Origin: Stappia sp. ES.058
GTDB lineage: Bacteria; Pseudomonadota; Alphaproteobacteria; Rhizobiales; Stappiaceae
Assembly: GCF_900105595.1 (NCBI RefSeq)
Contig: NZ_LT629784.1
Coordinates: forward strand, 806,001-870,000
Direction of reading: 5' to 3'
DNA length: 64,000 nucleotides
The notes below the pieces were generated by a model. The model did not search any database and was not told where the DNA came from. It saw only the letters and a program-made list of their open reading frames with translations. This document shows, one piece after another, positions 44,057-51,714 of this stretch. Position 1 is the first letter of the stretch, and the number at the start of each line of letters is the position of its first letter. The translations under genes and the position numbers were made by a program.

Positions 44057-44079
44057 CGTGCCCGCATGAGAGAGGCGTC

Positions 44080-45150
44080 ATGGTAACCGCAGACGAAATC
44101 CTGTCGAAGTTGAACGGTATGCTGGGCGGCATTTCGGCCACACTGGACGCTGCCGGCGCTTCCAAGGTGATCACGCTCGACCGTACGACCGGTGCCGATG
44201 CGGCGCTGGTCAAGCTGCGCGAAGGCGGGAATGATCGCTTTCGGTGGGGGCTGCCGCCAGGCGAGAATGATTTTGTCATCCAGTACAGCCCGGACGATTC
44301 GCCGCTCAGTTTCGCGGATCGCTTTCGGATCGACGGAGCGACCGGTCGGGTGACCGTGACGGGTCTTGCGCTCGACGATGCGAGCTTCGCCAAAACGACG
44401 TTCACGGGGCAGTCGCTGTTCGATCCCGGCTCGGCGGCGGCGCCCGCGCTTGCGTCGGTGGGGAATGTCGACACCGGGCTATTCTTCCCGGCGGCGGATA
44501 CGATCGCTGCGGCGGTCGACGGAACTGAGATCTGGCGCACGACGGCGGCGGGGGTGGATGTCGACGGTACCATCTCTGCTACGGCTCTTGATTTGACGGG
44601 TGGTCTTTCCACTACGGGAAACTTTGAAGCCAGTTCGGCTGCATCGAAAGGGACCATCGGTCGGTCAGGGTGGGCTGGAAACTACTCGGCTTCCAAAGTT
44701 CAGGGGGTCTGGGCAATCGGCGACCAATACCGGGTCGATCTGGTCGCCAACAATTTCGGCAGCCAATTTGGGCTCGTTTACGCCTACACCTCAGCCGGGA
44801 ACGGCGTTGCAAGCAAATTGCCCATCGCCGGCTGGGGCCACCAGATCCTCATTGCCAGCACAGGCGTGCCGCTGATCGGCTTCAGCATGACCTACGGCCA
44901 TGCGTGGTTTTCCGGCAACGTTGGTATCGGTCCGAGCAAGACCGATCCGGCGCATCGCCTCGACGTCGAGGGGACGGTGGCCTCAACGGGGCTGATCATC
45001 GACGACGACAGCATTCAATTGACAACCGCCAAGACCCCGTCGTCCGCCGCCGATATCGGCACCACAGGCGAGATCGCGTGGGACGCGGACTTTATCTACG
45101 TCTGCACCGCGGCGGACACTTGGAAACGCGCAGCACTCGCAACCTGGTAG
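44080..45150 (+). CDS. Tail fibre protein
   Basis: 356 aa. Repetitive shaft-like beta segments with the common fibre motif NVDTGLFFPAADTIAAAVDG and EIWRTTAAGVDVDGTI, a central receptor-type region and the C-terminal GEIAWDADFIYVCTAADTWK found at the ends of many phage fibres. GAGAGGCG ribosome site. Confidence 0.8.
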   Translation: MVTADEILSKLNGMLGGISATLDAAGASKVITLDRTTGADAALVKLREGGNDRFRWGLPPGENDFVIQYSPDDSPLSFADRFRIDGATGRVTVTGLALDDASFAKTTFTGQSLFDPGSAAAPALASVGNVDTGLFFPAADTIAAAVDGTEIWRTTAAGVDVDGTISATALDLTGGLSTTGNFEASSAASKGTIGRSGWAGNYSASKVQGVWAIGDQYRVDLVANNFGSQFGLVYAYTSAGNGVASKLPIAGWGHQILIASTGVPLIGFSMTYGHAWFSGNVGIGPSKTDPAHRLDVEGTVASTGLIIDDDSIQLTTAKTPSSAADIGTTGEIAWDADFIYVCTAADTWKRAALATW

Positions 45151-45157
45151 GCGCTCT

Positions 45158-45481
45158 ATGACGACGATCACATGGACATGGTCCTTCCCGAAATTCGAGA
45201 CAGCGCCCGTGGCCGACGGCCTCGACGACGTCGTCACGGTCATGCACTGGCGGTTGCGCGGCGAAGCTGCGGACGGGCTGATCGCAGAGAGCGGCAGGTT
45301 CGAGGTGCTTCCGCCGCCCGACCCGCAGACCTTCACGCCATTCGACGACCTGACTGAAGCCGAGGCATTGGCATGGCTCGCCGATCTTGTCGACATCGAT
45401 GTCGAGAAGGCGGCGATCGCCGAACGGATCGAACTGAAGCGCAATCCGCCGGTCGTGGCGCGCGCCGCGCCCTGGGCGTGA
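45158..45481 (+). CDS. Small tail-associated protein (107 aa)
   Basis: Follows the fibre by 7 bp. ITWTWSFPKFETAPVADGLD, VVTVMHWRLRGEAADG and TEAEALAWLADLVDIDVEKA match a small family seen beside fibre genes, possibly a fibre-assembly factor. Confidence 0.6.
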   Translation: MTTITWTWSFPKFETAPVADGLDDVVTVMHWRLRGEAADGLIAESGRFEVLPPPDPQTFTPFDDLTEAEALAWLADLVDIDVEKAAIAERIELKRNPPVVARAAPWA

Positions 45482-45512
45482 CCGACACCTCGAAACACAC
45501 AAAGGACAGACG

Positions 45513-45779
45513 ATGACCGAACCGAAACAGATCGACCTCAACGCACTGCGGATTCAGGCCGCGCACCATGAGGGTCTGGAGATCGCCAAGATCCTCACCG
45601 CGCGGTCTCAGAACCATGTCGGCGCGTTGGCGGTGACGGAAGCGCAGAAGGCGCAGGCTGAAGAGCAGGTCGCCGAACTGAAAAAGAAGGTCGCCACGCT
45701 CGAGGCGGATCTGGCCAAGGCGCGGGGCGAGGTGTCCGGCGAACCGATGGCCGGCAAGGCGGCCAAGCCCGCGCGCTGA
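45513..45779 (+). CDS. Coiled-coil phage protein (88 aa)
   Basis: Helical with a clear heptad segment (TEAQKAQAEEQVAELKKKVA, TLEADLAKARGEV). Between fibre and endolysin; a terminator follows. Function unknown. Confidence 0.5.
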   Translation: MTEPKQIDLNALRIQAAHHEGLEIAKILTARSQNHVGALAVTEAQKAQAEEQVAELKKKVATLEADLAKARGEVSGEPMAGKAAKPAR

Positions 45780-45800
45780 CCTCACCGACCACGACGAGCT

Positions 45801-45820
45801 GCCGAAGGGCGGCTTTTTTT
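45801..45820 (+). terminator. Terminator before the lysis genes
   Basis: GCCG-AAGGG-CGGC hairpin followed by seven T. Short stem but a strong U-run; separates structural from lysis genes. Confidence 0.55.
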
Positions 45821-45870
45821 GTGCCTGCCGGCCGGCGGTTCGCCGGCTGTCTTTGTTTCTGGAGAAAGAC

Positions 45871-46572
45871 ATGAGGCCTATTCACACCATCGTCATTCAC
45901 TGTTCCGCCACGCCGGAAGGGCGACCGATCTCGGTCGAGACGATCCGAAAGTGGCATACCGATCGGGGATGGCGCGATATCGGCTATCACTATGTCGTCG
46001 ACCTCGACGGCAAGGTGCACGAGGGCCGGCGGGTCGGGCAGACCGGCGCTCATGTGCGCGGACACAACACCGGTTCCATCGGTGTCTGCTATGTCGGCGG
46101 TGTCACCAATGACGGCCGTCTCGCGCCAAAGGACACCCGCACGCCCGCACAGAAGGAAGCGCTCAAGGCGCTGGTCGCCAAGCTGGCGGAAACCTATCCC
46201 GGCATCAAGACCGTGAAGGGGCACCGTGACTTTTCCGGTGTCAAAAAGGCCTGCCCCTGCTTCGACGCGCAGCCTGAGTACCAGCCGATCGTCGCTGCCA
46301 TCCGGGCCGGCAAGCCGGCGCCGCGTCCCCGCCCGGAGCCGGTCGACAAGATCGAGCCCGCGTTTCAGTCCGACCCCGAGCCCTTCCGCGGCAAGCCGAT
46401 GCTGAAAAGCACGACGAACCTCGCGGCCATCGGCACATTCGTGACCAGCGTCGTCACCGCGCTGACGAGCCTCGAAACCTGGGTGGCCGCGCTGGTGATC
46501 GTGATCGCGGCGGGCTTCGCCTTCTGGATCATCCGCGAGCGCATGAAGAAGGCGCGGGAGCTGGGGATTTGA
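45871..46572 (+). CDS. N-acetylmuramoyl-L-alanine amidase endolysin with membrane anchor
   Basis: 233 aa; GGAGAAAG before ATG 45871. T7-lysozyme/PGRP-type amidase: Zn ligands in IVIHCSATP and VKGHRDF plus the Cys of ACPCFDA, with GYHYVVDLDGKVHEGR and GAHVRGHNTGSIGVCYVGG. After a Pro-rich linker a hydrophobic stretch (WVAALVIVIAAGFAFWIIR) forms a C-terminal membrane segment, unusual for soluble amidases and suggesting a membrane-tethered or pinholin-type lysis route. Confidence 0.88.
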   Translation: MRPIHTIVIHCSATPEGRPISVETIRKWHTDRGWRDIGYHYVVDLDGKVHEGRRVGQTGAHVRGHNTGSIGVCYVGGVTNDGRLAPKDTRTPAQKEALKALVAKLAETYPGIKTVKGHRDFSGVKKACPCFDAQPEYQPIVAAIRAGKPAPRPRPEPVDKIEPAFQSDPEPFRGKPMLKSTTNLAAIGTFVTSVVTALTSLETWVAALVIVIAAGFAFWIIRERMKKARELGI

Positions 46573-46820
46573 TCTGGCTCCTGAGTTTGGGCGCGCGGCT
46601 CAAGGGCTGGCTGGCGCTCGCCGCCGCGGTCGCCATGGCCATCGCGGCGGCATATCTCACCGGCCGGCGCTCGGCCTCGGCCGACGCACGGGCCGCGCGA
46701 GCGCGGGAACAGCTCGACGCGATGAAGACACGAAAGGAAGTCGACGATGATGTGGATGCGATGGGTGCTGCTGATCTCGATGTCGAGTATCGCAAGTGGT
46801 TGCGTGACCGCGACCGGTGA
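46569..46820 (+). CDS. Rz-like inner membrane spanin
   Basis: 83 aa; TTG start overlapping the endolysin stop. N-terminal membrane helix (WLALAAAVAMAIAAAYLTG), then a charged helical periplasmic part (ADARAARAREQLDAMKTRKE), typical of Rz. The lipoprotein Rz1-like gene is nested at its 3' end. Confidence 0.7.
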   Translation: MIWLLSLGARLKGWLALAAAVAMAIAAAYLTGRRSASADARAARAREQLDAMKTRKEVDDDVDAMGAADLDVEYRKWLRDRDR

Positions 46821-46941
46821 TTTTTGCGATACGGCGCGCCCGCTTCGCCCGTCGATGCAGGACAACGTGACGGTCGACACGATGGCACAGATCGTTGCGC
46901 ACAACAGGTTTGGTGCGAAGCATTGCGGGTGGACGCCATGA
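46747..46941 (+). CDS. Rz1-like outer membrane spanin lipoprotein
   Basis: 64 aa in another frame, overlapping the Rz-like gene by 74 bp. Lipoprotein signal with lipobox: MRWVLLISMSSIASGC, then a short periplasmic domain. The embedded or overlapping Rz/Rz1 arrangement is characteristic and makes both calls stronger. Confidence 0.7.
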   Translation: MMWMRWVLLISMSSIASGCVTATGDFCDTARPLRPSMQDNVTVDTMAQIVAHNRFGAKHCGWTP

Positions 46942-46980
46942 GCGAAGACATCAATTCGACCGGACCGGAGTGCCGGCGGC

Positions 46981-47397
46981 ATGGGGAGGGGGGTGGCGCG
47001 GGTGAGTGATGCCGAAATGGAGGCAATGCGCAAAGCCGTGACCGACCTGAACATGACGGTCGGTCGGCTTGCCGGCACGGTGGAGACGATGGTCCTTGAA
47101 TTCCGCAGCGAACGGGAATCCTCGGCCAAAAGCCGCAAGGGCGTCTATCAGGCGCTGGAGGAGGTGCGGCGCGAACAGCATCGAGTTGCCAATGAGGTCA
47201 AATCCACCGCGGCGCGGGTGGAACGAATGGAGCCGGCGGTCGATGACTACAACCGGCGCCAGGTGCAGCTCGAGACAGGCGGAAAACTGGCGCGCGCGGC
47301 TTGGTGGATCGGTGGATTTGTGATGTTCGCCGCCGTCTGGATCGTCAGTAACTGGGAGAAGATCACCGGGGCGTTCAGGGGGTGGGGCGGACGGTAG
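46981..47397 (+). CDS. DUF1515-like membrane-anchored coiled-coil protein, possible holin
   Basis: 138 aa; start uncertain (ATG 46981, GTG 46999 or ATG 47015). Helical body (EMEAMRKAVTDLNMTVGRLA, ALEEVRREQHRVANEVKSTA) and one C-terminal membrane span (AAWWIGGFVMFAAVWIVSNW). Such proteins often close the lysis module of alphaproteobacterial prophages. Confidence 0.6.
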   Translation: MGRGVARVSDAEMEAMRKAVTDLNMTVGRLAGTVETMVLEFRSERESSAKSRKGVYQALEEVRREQHRVANEVKSTAARVERMEPAVDDYNRRQVQLETGGKLARAAWWIGGFVMFAAVWIVSNWEKITGAFRGWGGR

Positions 47398-47428
47398 TCA
47401 GCTGACTTTGAATTGCCTTCCCAAGGGC

Positions 47429-47464
47429 GGGAGGGTCGAAGCGGTGCAACGCTTCGACCCTCCC
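47429..47464. terminator. Perfect 15-bp hairpin after the lysis module
   Basis: Arms GGGAGGGTCGAAGCG and CGCTTCGACCCTCCC with a 6-nt loop GTGCAA. There is no U-run, so it may be a processing or structural element rather than a simple terminator. It marks the end of the late operon. Confidence 0.5.
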
Positions 47465-47586
47465 GGGCAAACCGTCCTGCAAGACAACCCGGCCCGACGA
47501 AAGCTGAATTATCGCCGCTCCCACAATCGGGCCTTCCGGCCCGACCCCTGCTTGGCGGCCGCGCCGCAAATTTGGATTGGTTGACA

Positions 47587-47803
47587 ATGGAGTCAAACCT
47601 TTTTGGCGAGCGGGACGTTCAGCCTGTGTCCCCGGTTGCGCCCTGGATCGTCGGCAAACGCAATCTCGCCAAGCGGTTGATCGCGGCGGTTCCGCATGAT
47701 GTTTACGCTTAGGCATTCGTTGGTATGGGCTAAAGTATTTTTCCGCCGGCCGGTGCTATCAAAGGTCGAGGTGATCAACGATTTTTCGGGCGATCGCGCT
47801 GAA
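47587..47803 (+). pseudogene. Broken D12-class adenine DNA methyltransferase, 5' part
   Basis: Begins MESNLFGERDVQPVSPVAPW then IVGKRNLAKRLI, the N-terminus of phage Dam-like D12 methyltransferases. After VPHDVYA comes TAG where the family has YAEPF, consistent with GAG to TAG. Then AFVGMG, a frame change near 47731, and KVFFRRPVLSKVEVINDFSG in the shifted frame. The NPPY region and the rest are missing: the sequence switches to an unrelated gene after about 47800. Confidence 0.8.
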
Positions 47804-47917
47804 GATGGCGGTCATCAGCAGGATATGTGCTGCCGGATCGAGAAAGGCCCAAAGGTATCCTCCAGGCTTTGACCCAAACCGGGTCGCCATCTCACGGATG
47901 AGCAGGGCGAATATCAT
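47759..47917 (-). pseudogene. Truncated KpsM-like capsule export permease, N-terminal fragment
   Basis: 52-codon ORF beginning MIFALLIREMATRFGSKPGG, then YLWAFLDPAAHILLMTAIFS. This is the start of ABC-2-type polysaccharide export permeases (first cytoplasmic helix and first membrane span). It stops at the junction with the phage methyltransferase; the remaining five or so spans are gone. Lies just downstream of a glycosyltransferase on the same strand. Confidence 0.7.
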
Positions 47918-47944
47918 TCGGCAAATGCCATTGTTCAGAGAACT

Positions 47945-49006
47945 TTAGGGCGCGGGTGCTGGCTTCTTAGCAGCCATTGGTGTTTCGCGAAAATTGATGG
48001 GCCGACGCCACGAAGCATCGCGAAATCGTGCAAAATATGGCTTAGGGTCGGACATCTCATCGGCCGCATCCCAAAGCAACCGGTAAATTCGACGCTCATC
48101 GACGTCGTGGACCGTCTTGAGCAGTATTTCGAACTGATCCTCGGCAACCGCCATGTCGTGATCGCGCATTATGTCGCGATAGGCCTTCATCACCTTCTGA
48201 ACCATCAGGGCATCGCCGCCGCGCCCCCTGACCCCGACCAACGTGACGCGTAAAAAATACCCGCTGAATTTACTCAGTATGCCGGCGCGCTCAGTCTCGC
48301 TTATTGCGCCAAGAGCGAAGGATCGGGCCAGTCCGTACTCGGCAGTGTCCAGCCGATCAAAATAGCGCGGCGATAGAGCCGAGCCGCGCGTAACGGACGA
48401 GGCGTCCACGTGGTGGTGGTATCCTATGGTCTCGCTCCGGTAGAACCGCTTCACCAGAAGGGGCATGAAAAGACAGAGTGCATTGTCTTCGAAAATGCAG
48501 TTCTCGGGATAAAACACTCGGTTTTCAATCAAGAAATCTCTGCGGAACACCTTGGTGCAGAGGCGGCCGAACTTTGAGATCAGCAAACCCCGGCGCACCA
48601 TCTCGAATTCGCCCGGTGGAAATCCCATTGTGCTGTCGTGTCCGTGTTTGTTGCTAAGCACGAAGTCAATGAAATCATAGTCCTTGTCCGCCAGCGCGCG
48701 GACTTCCGCTATCGCATCGGGACTGAAGTCGTCATCGCTATCGACGAACCACACGTATTTGCCTTGGCACCAGCTTAAGCCTCGGTTCCGCGCTCCACCA
48801 GGTCCGGCATTTCGCTGCCGAACGAGCTGGCGGGCGATAGAAAGGCTCTCCTCATCAACCTTAAGTAGTTCCGCTTCCTCAAGGTTTCCGCCGTCATCGA
48901 TGAGCATGACCTCAACGTCGTCCGCCTTCAGCGAGCGTAGGGTTGCCATGATGCGCCGGGATTTGGCGTGGGAGTTGTAAAACGGGACGACGACGGAAAG
49001 AAGCAT
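47945..49006 (-). CDS. GT2-family glycosyltransferase
   Basis: 353 aa from the ATG at 49006. GT-A fold: LLSVVVPFYNSHAKSRRIM, VEVMLIDDGGN, NAGPGGARNRGLSWCQGKYV and the nucleotide-sugar DXD motif in WFVDSDDDFSP. The C-terminal half is helical. Likely extends a capsular or exopolysaccharide chain. In-frame sequence upstream of 49006 is not family-like. Confidence 0.88.
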   Translation of the reverse strand: MLLSVVVPFYNSHAKSRRIMATLRSLKADDVEVMLIDDGGNLEEAELLKVDEESLSIARQLVRQRNAGPGGARNRGLSWCQGKYVWFVDSDDDFSPDAIAEVRALADKDYDFIDFVLSNKHGHDSTMGFPPGEFEMVRRGLLISKFGRLCTKVFRRDFLIENRVFYPENCIFEDNALCLFMPLLVKRFYRSETIGYHHHVDASSVTRGSALSPRYFDRLDTAEYGLARSFALGAISETERAGILSKFSGYFLRVTLVGVRGRGGDALMVQKVMKAYRDIMRDHDMAVAEDQFEILLKTVHDVDERRIYRLLWDAADEMSDPKPYFARFRDASWRRPINFRETPMAAKKPAPAP

Positions 49007-49010
49007 CGGA

Positions 49011-49220
49011 TTAATTTGCCGTAACGACCAGACTAAGGCAACACGGCCAGCGGGGCAGCCGTTCGGCCATGAGCCAGTCTGGCCATAGCCCGACCGTCTC
49101 CAGTCCGACAATTGCGAGTGAAACGGCGATCGCCAAGGATGCAGCGATCATCCATGTGCGAGACGGCCTCCTGCGCACGAGGATCTCCGAAATCGGCTTT
49201 GTCTTCGTTGGTTTGGTCAC
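49011..49220 (-). CDS. Small membrane protein upstream of the glycosyltransferase (69 aa)
   Basis: GTG start with a strong AGGAGGG site 8 bp upstream; the stop is 4 bp before the glycosyltransferase ATG, so the two are coupled. Basic N-terminus (TKPTKTKPISEILVRRRPSR) and one membrane span (WMIAASLAIAVSLAIVGLET). May be a short or truncated polysaccharide-export component. The 382 bp upstream of it (49221-49602) hold no gene I can support and probably include its promoter. Confidence 0.45.
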   Translation of the reverse strand: MTKPTKTKPISEILVRRRPSRTWMIAASLAIAVSLAIVGLETVGLWPDWLMAERLPRWPCCLSLVVTAN

Positions 49221-49602
49221 GATGAGCCCTCCTGCCGCCGTTCTGGCGGCTGCGCCCAGTACATCTACTCGCCGGTCACTACGCCAATCGCATGATGAGC
49301 CGCACGATGGGCCTCGGCAGGGCCTGGTAGTGCTCTCCGCCCGACCTCCCCCAAGTGGCGTGCCATTTAACACCAAGATTTCCTGATTTTCGCCGCTGAA
49401 CAAGCGTTTTTTACCCTGATCTGCGTCTGAGGTCGCGAAAGCGCTCGTAGTTGGGCGGATTGGGCCGAAAGTCCGCAGCATTCCGGGCTGGCGGCGACGT
49501 TTTTCAGCGCTGCGGGCAGACTCGTCCTGCCGCTCTCGTTCAGTTTGTGCTTGGATTGCGGTCACGCGCATAGCGGTGGCGCTCGAAATTGGCGGATTAA
49601 GG

Positions 49603-49848
49603 CTAGGATGGCGCGTCCAGAAGCTGGTTCCAGACACCTGACGCACGCCATCGATAGAACCGGTTGTAGAGCGTCGTGCGTGGGCCGTAGCGCTCCGGCA
49701 CATCCCGCCACGATGAGCCGGTGCGGAACCGCCAGAGGATCCCATTGATGACCTTGCGGTCATCGACACGCTTCACACCCCGGCTCTTGCGCGGCAAAAG
49801 CGGTTCGATGATCGACCATTCCTTGTCGCTCAGTTCGTGACGGCGCAT
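49603..49848 (-). pseudogene. IS5-family transposase, N-terminal fragment
   Basis: MRRHELSDKEWSIIEPLLPR, RVDDRKVINGILWRFRTGSS, WRDVPERYGPRTTLYNRFYR, WRASGVWNQLLDA: the DUF4096/IS5 N-terminal domain. The usual continuation with the first catalytic Asp (MIDSS) is missing; the frame ends PS-stop. Confidence 0.85.
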
Positions 49849-49920
49849 GGCAACGTCCTTATTCGGGAGGTTGAATCAAATCTCGCGCCTCAACGAAACC
49901 CCGTTTATGGGGACAGGTCC
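49605..49920 (-). mobile_element. Truncated IS5-family insertion sequence
   Basis: The right end reads GGACCTGTCCCCATAAAC on the minus strand at 49920, the terminal repeat type of IS427-group elements, followed by the first transposase ORF. The remainder of the element, including the second ORF and other end, is missing to the left of about 49605. Confidence 0.75.
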
Positions 49921-49995
49921 TAGATGAACGCGAGGCTCTTGTCGCTCGGATCGAGAAGCTGGAACGTGAAGCGCAAGCTAGGAAGTCCGGCTAAG
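49921..49995 (+). pseudogene. 3' tail of an unknown gene cut by the IS5 fragment
   Basis: Reading out of the IS end, an open frame LDEREALVARIEKLEREAQA-RKSG-stop looks like the coiled-coil C-terminus of a lost protein. Its body is not to the left of the IS fragment. Too short to identify. Confidence 0.3.
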
Positions 49996-50773
49996 CCTTG
50001 TACCATTTCAACGACACGCCAAGATCGGCGTTGCCACGCCAATAGCCCTCAATCCACTTGTTCACCGACGGCTTGAAGTGTTTGCGGACGTAATGGAGTT
50101 GGCGCTCACGTGACAGGGAGGTTTCGCTTTCATCCCAAACACCGTGCTGGCCGGGGCGAACGCGGCAAACATGCCATTGGGGCACTTCACCGTAGCCAGC
50201 ATCCCTGGCCGCGCGGACGATACGCTTGTCGGTGGACTGGCGATCCCTGTCCACCAACCCTGGCTGACCCAATAGGAGAAGCATCTTCTCGACCAGCTGC
50301 AGGTCCAGCATAACGGCTGCCTGCACCGCGCGGGGCAGTGTTTTGCTTTCCTGCACGATGAACTTGTCGCTGCCCGGCCAAAAGCCACCGGCCCAAATAC
50401 GCCGAGCTATGTCTATATCGTCGGCGACCAGTCCTTGGATCGAAAAGCCGTCATTCGTGCCTTCACTGCAAAGAAAGGCCCGTCGATTGCCGTCAATTAC
50501 AGCCTCTATGAAAGTCTTAGGTGCTGGCAGTTGAGCGTCAGGGCTGTAGCCCCCGTCGTTCTTGTCAGCAGCCCGCATTTCCAACGCAAGTGGTACTAGG
50601 GCAGTGCACTCGAAGAACTGGCTGTGGAGGAGGTCGCGGCGGACCGGTTCGTGTGCAGCCTTGAAAAGTCGAGCGGCTAGTGGTGTCAACCTCTGGTTCT
50701 CCCTGTCAGCTATTCTAGCTTGATTGGCGGCTTGCGGTGTTGCATAGGGCCAGTCGGTAAAGAAGGCGAGCAA
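49991..50773 (-). CDS. Unknown protein (260 aa)
   Basis: Not recognised. LTPLAARLFKAAHEPVRRDL and FFECTALVPLALEMRAA open it; the middle has IARRIWAGGFWPGSDKFIV; the end is LHYVRKHFKPSVNKWIEGYW-RGNADLG. The HxVRxHFK...G...RG ending resembles that of phage- or plasmid-encoded proteins of unknown function. It stands alone between IS5 debris and the ugd remnant, so it may be another insertion. Confidence 0.55.
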   Translation of the reverse strand: MLAFFTDWPYATPQAANQARIADRENQRLTPLAARLFKAAHEPVRRDLLHSQFFECTALVPLALEMRAADKNDGGYSPDAQLPAPKTFIEAVIDGNRRAFLCSEGTNDGFSIQGLVADDIDIARRIWAGGFWPGSDKFIVQESKTLPRAVQAAVMLDLQLVEKMLLLLGQPGLVDRDRQSTDKRIVRAARDAGYGEVPQWHVCRVRPGQHGVWDESETSLSRERQLHYVRKHFKPSVNKWIEGYWRGNADLGVSLKWYKA

Positions 50774-50775
50774 AT

Positions 50776-51107
50776 TTGAGGAACATTGTCGTTGCAGGCA
50801 TAGGATACGTCTGTTTGTCTATTGGCGTCCTCCTATCTCAAAGGTGACAGCGTTCGACATCGACCCGTCGAGAGTACAGATGCTGAATTCGGGCCAATCT
50901 CCGATCCGTGATGCCGGGGTTAATGCGCTTCTTCGAACTGGGAATCTGGAACTGCATGCCACGATAGAGCCAGCCGAGGGGTTTTCCGACGCCGATCTTG
51001 TGGTGGTGGCGACCCCCGATGACGTCGTGATCGTAAATCGTATTAACCTCGACCTCGCGGACATCGCGGAGAAGGTGTGCAGCCGCGATATCTTTAGCGA
51101 GGATTGA
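50776..51107 (+). pseudogene. ugd: UDP-glucose 6-dehydrogenase with internal deletion and frameshift
   Basis: The first codons read LRNIVVAGIGYVCLSIGVLL, the NAD-binding N-terminus of Ugd, then a frameshift near 50842 and VTAFDIDPSRVQMLNSGQSP, SDADLVVVATPDD. At that point the sequence jumps to VIVNRINLDLADIAEKV-CSRDIFSED-stop, which corresponds to the family's last 30 residues (VIVANR...DKVYTRDLF). About 270-300 residues with the catalytic Cys are absent. UDP-glucuronate for capsule would have to come from another copy. Confidence 0.8.
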
Positions 51108-51714
51108 AGACCCTGCAGGCGTAGGTTTTGGGAAGGCCAAGAATAGGGGATTCCTCTGACTCCTGCCTCCAGCCTAGAGCCTCGAATATCGGGCGATACT
51201 CTCTACCGTAGTGCCGACGAGATGGCTCGGTTATCACTTCCTGTTCGAAGATGATGAGCGTCTTTCGGGCGCGGCTGGCGATAGCTTCAAAAACCCATTC
51301 GCTTTCGGTGGGTAAATGAACGAGGACCGCCATCGTGAAGATCACATCGACACTCGAGGCGGGGAGGGTGTTAATCACTTCTTCCACGGCGCCCTGGTGT
51401 ATATCGACCGCGCGGAAAACGTCCGGCATCCTGGCTTTCATTTCAGTAATGGCCTCGTCGCTGATCTCTATAGCCGATAGCCGGTGGTAGCCCGCTTCAT
51501 ACAGGGCCCGCAGGTTACGTCCGGCGTTGCAGCCGATCTCCAGAATGCTGTCGTTGCGCGCCGCGTGCCGGTCAAACACCTCCAAAAGCGACGAGGTGCG
51601 GGCTCTGAGCGTGGGCGTATCTGCGATATACTCTTCCGGCTTGTTGGCGCCGTCGTCTGGATGCCTCCAGTACGCATGAGCCTCGTGTTGGTCGAACTTT
51701 CGATTATCGGGCAT
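51094..51714 (-). CDS. SAM-dependent methyltransferase, class I
   Basis: 206 aa. Motif I LEIGCNAGRNLRALYEAGY, motif II region LSAIEISDEAITEMKARMP, then DVIFTMAVLVHLPTES. It overlaps the ugd remnant by 14 bp tail to tail. Likely methylates a sugar or lipid of the surface polysaccharide, from its context. Confidence 0.8.
   Translation of the reverse strand: MPDNRKFDQHEAHAYWRHPDDGANKPEEYIADTPTLRARTSSLLEVFDRHAARNDSILEIGCNAGRNLRALYEAGYHRLSAIEISDEAITEMKARMPDVFRAVDIHQGAVEEVINTLPASSVDVIFTMAVLVHLPTESEWVFEAIASRARKTLIIFEQEVITEPSRRHYGREYRPIFEALGWRQESEESPILGLPKTYACRVFNPR

Larger units (their letters stand above)
11576..47800. mobile_element. Lambda-like siphoprophage portion of the element
   Basis: Contiguous phage genes from integrase to lysis with lambda-type order: int/xis, cI-cro-like switch, early regulators, initiator with iterons, terminase small and large, gpW, portal, S49 protease, scaffold, decoration protein, gpE capsid, connectors, tube, chaperones, tape measure, tip proteins, fibre, endolysin and spanins. 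All head and tail ORFs look intact. The end is set at the broken methyltransferase where phage homology stops. Confidence 0.9.

Noticed and set aside
24520..45481. Gene transfer agent instead of a prophage
   Set aside because: The cluster has integrase, repressor, initiator and lambda-type terminase and head genes rather than the conserved RcGTA order, and sits between att sites.
46938..47009. 23-codon ORF MSEDINSTGPECRRHGEG
   Set aside because: Starts right at the Rz1 stop but is short, Gly-rich and overlaps the start of the next gene; no support.
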